Positions 41,413-44,104 of a stretch of DNA of 44,104 bases are shown here, in pieces. Each line of letters starts with the position of its first letter. The first letter of the stretch is position 1. The stretch spans positions 1 to 44,104 of the forward strand of contig JAZNER010000007.1 of NCBI GenBank assembly GCA_045588675.1, read 5' to 3'. Source of the stretch: SVTX01 sp045588675. Lineage in GTDB: Bacteria; Bacillota; Clostridia; Oscillospirales; CAG-272. A model generated the notes under the pieces. The model made no database searches. It was not told the origin of the DNA and saw nothing but the letters and a program-made list of their open reading frames with translations. Made by a program: the position numbers and the translations under genes.

Positions 41413-42417
41413 ATGAGCAAAATTTACTATGACATCAGAAAAAAGCCATTTGCAATTTACGGTCTTGACGAGAGCACGACTGATGAATTCAGAAGAATTC
41501 CCACAAGCGTTGCAGAGAACACGAGTAAAGACGTTTTGGAGCTGCATAAAAACACCTCGGGCGGACGCGTTAGGTTCAAGACTAACTCCAACTCAGTTTC
41601 TATAAGGGCTAAGATTGAAGAAACCGACCAAATTCCTTTTGGCACCCCCGCGCTCATCTGTGGATTTGACCTTTATCTTGACCGTGATGGTAACAAGCAC
41701 GATTTTCTGGGTACTTTTAAATTCGATTTTGATAAAAGATTTGACTATGAGGCAACCCTCTCTCTGCCGAGCGGAGAAAAAGAGCTAACCCTAAATATGC
41801 CTCTTTACGGAAGCGTTTTGAGCCTTGAGATCGGTCTTGAGGAAGGCTCAAGTCTCTCGCCTCACTCCCCCTATAAATATGAAAAGCCTATCGTTTTCTA
41901 CGGCTCGTCCATAACTCAGGGCAGTGTTACACGCGCGGGCAAGCTTTATTCAGCAATTATTTCCCGCAAGCTTGACACAAACTTCAAATGTCTCGGCTTT
42001 TCGGGCGCATGCAAGGCTGAAGATGCTATGGTTGAATATATTGCATCTCTTGAAATGTCCGCCTTTGTTTCCGACTACGATCACAACACTCCGAGCTATG
42101 AGCATTTAAGAAATACTCATTTCAAGATGTATCAGACAATTCGTGAAAAGCACCCCGATATTCCGTACTTTATGATAACTAAGCCCGATTTCCATTACGA
42201 CGATGTTGACACGGCAAGAAGATGTATCATTATGGAGAGCTATCTCAAAGCATATAATAGCGGAGATAAGAATGTTTACTTCATAGACGGCTCTGCATTT
42301 TTCAACGGTGTGGAATTGCTTGACTGTACGGTTGACGGTATCCACCCGAGCGACGACGGACAAAGAAAAATGGCTGATTACATAGGAGATGTCATTTCCA
42401 AAGCTATGAAAATATAA
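41413..42417 (+). CDS. SGNH/GDSL-type hydrolase
   Basis: A 334-residue two-domain protein. The N-terminal 145 residues are a beta-sandwich (GGRVRFKTNSNSVSIRAKI, FDLYLDRDG). The C-terminal domain is an SGNH hydrolase with FYGSSITQG (block I Ser) and DGIHPSDDGQ (block V Asp and His). The block III-like segment FVSDYDHNTP carries Asp and Asn. Such enzymes act as carbohydrate or lipid esterases. No signal peptide is present, so it is probably cytoplasmic. It is 29 nt upstream of hflX and may be cotranscribed with it. Confidence 0.87.
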   Translation: MSKIYYDIRKKPFAIYGLDESTTDEFRRIPTSVAENTSKDVLELHKNTSGGRVRFKTNSNSVSIRAKIEETDQIPFGTPALICGFDLYLDRDGNKHDFLGTFKFDFDKRFDYEATLSLPSGEKELTLNMPLYGSVLSLEIGLEEGSSLSPHSPYKYEKPIVFYGSSITQGSVTRAGKLYSAIISRKLDTNFKCLGFSGACKAEDAMVEYIASLEMSAFVSDYDHNTPSYEHLRNTHFKMYQTIREKHPDIPYFMITKPDFHYDDVDTARRCIIMESYLKAYNSGDKNVYFIDGSAFFNGVELLDCTVDGIHPSDDGQRKMADYIGDVISKAMKI

Positions 42418-42446
42418 ATTCTTGCTTATTCAAGGGAGGGAGCCGA

Positions 42447-43754
42447 ATGAACTTTGATAAACATGAAAACACAATAACAAAAGCTATACTTGTAGGGATT
42501 GTTACAGACGGCACCACCCAAGAGGAGGAGGAAAAGTCGATCTTAGAGCTTGCCCGACTTCTTGACACGGCGGGGGGCGAGGTCTTTGCAACAGTGTTGC
42601 AAAATAAGAGCGCTCCCGATCCGAGAACGCTTATTGGAAGCGGAAAGGTTCGTGAGGTCGGTGAGCTTTGTCTGAACAATGATGTGAAGCTTGTAGTTTT
42701 TAATAACGAGCTTTCTCCCGCGCAAATTCGAAATCTTGAGGACGACCTCGGCGACGGCATCAGGGTTATTGACCGCTCAATGCTTATACTTGATATTTTT
42801 GCTCTTCACGCGACGAGCGGTGAGGGAAAATTGCAGGTTGAATTGGCTCAGCTGAAATACACCGCACCGCGACTTATAGGTAAGGGAACAGAGCTTTCCC
42901 GTCTTGGCGGCGGAATTGGAACGAGGGGACCTGGCGAATCACAGCTTGAGAGCGACCGCCGACATATCAAGAGGCGGATTGCAGCTCTTGAGGAAGAAAT
43001 TGAAAAGCTTGCCAATACGAGAAAAACTATGAGAGCGGCTCGCGACCGAAGCGGTCTTAAAAAGATTGCAATCGTTGGATATACAAACGCGGGAAAATCA
43101 ACCTTGCTCAACCGTTTGACTGACGCGGGAATTCTGGCAGAGGATAAGCTGTTTGCAACGCTTGACCCGACAACAAGAAAATTCACTCTCCCAGGCGGCG
43201 AAACTGTACTGCTTACCGATACGGTTGGTTTTATCAAAAGATTGCCTCACCATCTGGTGAAGGCTTTCCGCTCAACGCTTGACGAGGCGGCATACGCCGA
43301 TATAATTATGATAGTAAGTGACGCGTCAGACCCCGAGTATCTCTCCCAGCTTGAATGTACCGAAGAGACGCTATCCGAGCTCGGAGCAGGAGAGAAGCCG
43401 ACGCTTTATGTTTTCAACAAGTGCGACAGGGGAACCTATGACGATCCGCTTATCGACCGCACGAGAGATAGAAAAAACGTGGTGCAGATATCGGCGAAAA
43501 ACGGCTTTGGCTGTGACAGACTTGCCGAGATGCTTGAGGATATTATTCACGAGGGAACGGCGAGCGTAACATTTAAAATCCCCAATGCCGAGCAGGGTGT
43601 TCTTAACAGGCTTTACAAGGATGCTACTATAGAAGAAATCGACTACGGTGCAGAATTTGTAACAGTCAAGGCTATTGTTGATTGCAAGGTCAGAGGAATG
43701 CTCAAAAAATACGACTGTGACAAAACAAATATATCAGAGGAAGAAGAATATTGA
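42447..43754 (+). CDS. hflX: GTPase HflX
   Basis: A 435-residue ribosome-associated GTPase that rescues or splits stalled or heat-damaged ribosomes. The N-terminal domain has the conserved DPRTLIGSGKVREV and NNELSPAQIRNLED. A helical pair follows, beginning RLGGGIGTRGPGESQLESDRR. The G domain has GYTNAGKSTLLNRL, LDPTTRKF, LTDTVGFIKRLPH and FNKCD. Length and domain order match the family. Its TGA overlaps the next ATG by one base. Confidence 0.95.
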   Translation: MNFDKHENTITKAILVGIVTDGTTQEEEEKSILELARLLDTAGGEVFATVLQNKSAPDPRTLIGSGKVREVGELCLNNDVKLVVFNNELSPAQIRNLEDDLGDGIRVIDRSMLILDIFALHATSGEGKLQVELAQLKYTAPRLIGKGTELSRLGGGIGTRGPGESQLESDRRHIKRRIAALEEEIEKLANTRKTMRAARDRSGLKKIAIVGYTNAGKSTLLNRLTDAGILAEDKLFATLDPTTRKFTLPGGETVLLTDTVGFIKRLPHHLVKAFRSTLDEAAYADIIMIVSDASDPEYLSQLECTEETLSELGAGEKPTLYVFNKCDRGTYDDPLIDRTRDRKNVVQISAKNGFGCDRLAEMLEDIIHEGTASVTFKIPNAEQGVLNRLYKDATIEEIDYGAEFVTVKAIVDCKVRGMLKKYDCDKTNISEEEEY

Positions 43755-44104
43755 TGAGCAACGAGGTTTTGCCCGAGCTTTATACAACTCTTGCGGGCGA
43801 GGGTGCTGACGAATTTGAAGAGAGAAAATCGCTCTTTATCGGTCACGCTAAGCATATCACCACCGAGAGCGAGGCTATGGAATTTGTCAAGCAAAAGAAA
43901 AAAGAATATTCAGACGCCACCCATAACTGCTGGTGCTATTTGCTCAAGGGAGGAATTGTTGCGAGATATTCGGACGACGGAGAGCCGCAGGGAACAGCAG
44001 GCGTGCCGGTGTTGGATACCATTCGCAAATCAGGCGTGACAGACGCGGTGGTGGTCGTAACGCGCTATTTTGGAGGAATTTTGCTTGGCGCAGGCGGTCT
44101 TGTG
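43754..44104 (+). CDS. yigZ: YigZ/IMPACT family protein, cut by the window end
   Basis: The first 117 codons of a YigZ/IMPACT-family protein (full proteins are about 200-220 residues). Visible family features are FIGHAKHITTESEAMEFV, SDATHNCWCYLL, YSDDGEPQGTAGVPVLD, and VVVTRYFGGILLGAGGLV at the edge. The role is unclear; the mammalian relative IMPACT regulates translation. It starts within the hflX stop codon (TGATG). Truncation is due to the window boundary only. Confidence 0.93.
   Translation, partial: MSNEVLPELYTTLAGEGADEFEERKSLFIGHAKHITTESEAMEFVKQKKKEYSDATHNCWCYLLKGGIVARYSDDGEPQGTAGVPVLDTIRKSGVTDAVVVVTRYFGGILLGAGGLV

Overview
The window looks like a chromosomal segment from a spore-forming (or spore-former-derived) member of the Clostridia, most like uncultured gut Oscillospirales or a related lineage. 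The reasons are moderately low GC, Firmicutes-style ribosome binding sites and near-consensus sigma-A promoters, a split transketolase, an HPr-like protein, ZapA next to a U32 peptidase, a SleC-type spore cortex lytic locus, and a class I lysyl-tRNA synthetase. Genes that normally sit together beside oriC occur here in three separated blocks: mnmG-rsmG-parA-parB-serS, mnmE, and rpmH-rnpA-yidD-yidC-khpB. No dnaA or convincing oriC is visible.

Layout. 31-280: two tRNA genes (Met, Glu; minus) with promoter and terminator. 471-8673 (minus): a five-gene operon for a gliding/Nos-type ABC exporter, with ATPase, permease, two paralogous GldG-like auxiliary proteins and a 995-residue DUF4340-type protein. 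8925-16909 (plus): ahcY, mnmG, rsmG, a parS array, parA, parB, serS and an unknown membrane protein. 16995-17681: a class I glutamine-amidotransferase-like hydrolase. 17780-18201 (minus): a strong promoter, a structured RNA resembling 6S RNA with a UUCG terminator, then a 51-residue Cys-rich microprotein. 18402-21583 (minus): class I LysRS fused to a tRNA-binding OB domain, and an AraC regulator. 21683-24110 (plus): a lipoprotein and split transketolase. 24204-28439 (minus): GNAT, ymdB, mnmE, a His-less HPr, and holA. 28750-31972 (plus): rpmH, rnpA, yidD, yidC, khpB/jag. 32042-35446 (minus): remnant of an EcoRI-type DNA methyltransferase, a large Sel1-repeat protein, proB. 35633-38266 (plus): zapA and a U32/RlhA-type protein. 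38385-40806 (minus): a three-gene split version of SleC. 41065-44104 (plus): rpmE, an SGNH hydrolase, hflX, and a truncated YigZ/IMPACT gene at the window edge.

Most of the window is housekeeping: translation, tRNA modification, chromosome segregation, membrane protein insertion and division. The least ordinary parts are the tandem array of three canonical and four degenerate parS-like sites upstream of parAB, the structured RNA with its adjacent Cys-rich microprotein, the ABC operon with duplicated GldG-like subunits, the LysRS fusion, the split SleC, and the methyltransferase pseudogene. All assignments come from reading the sequence and recalling family motifs; no database search was run.
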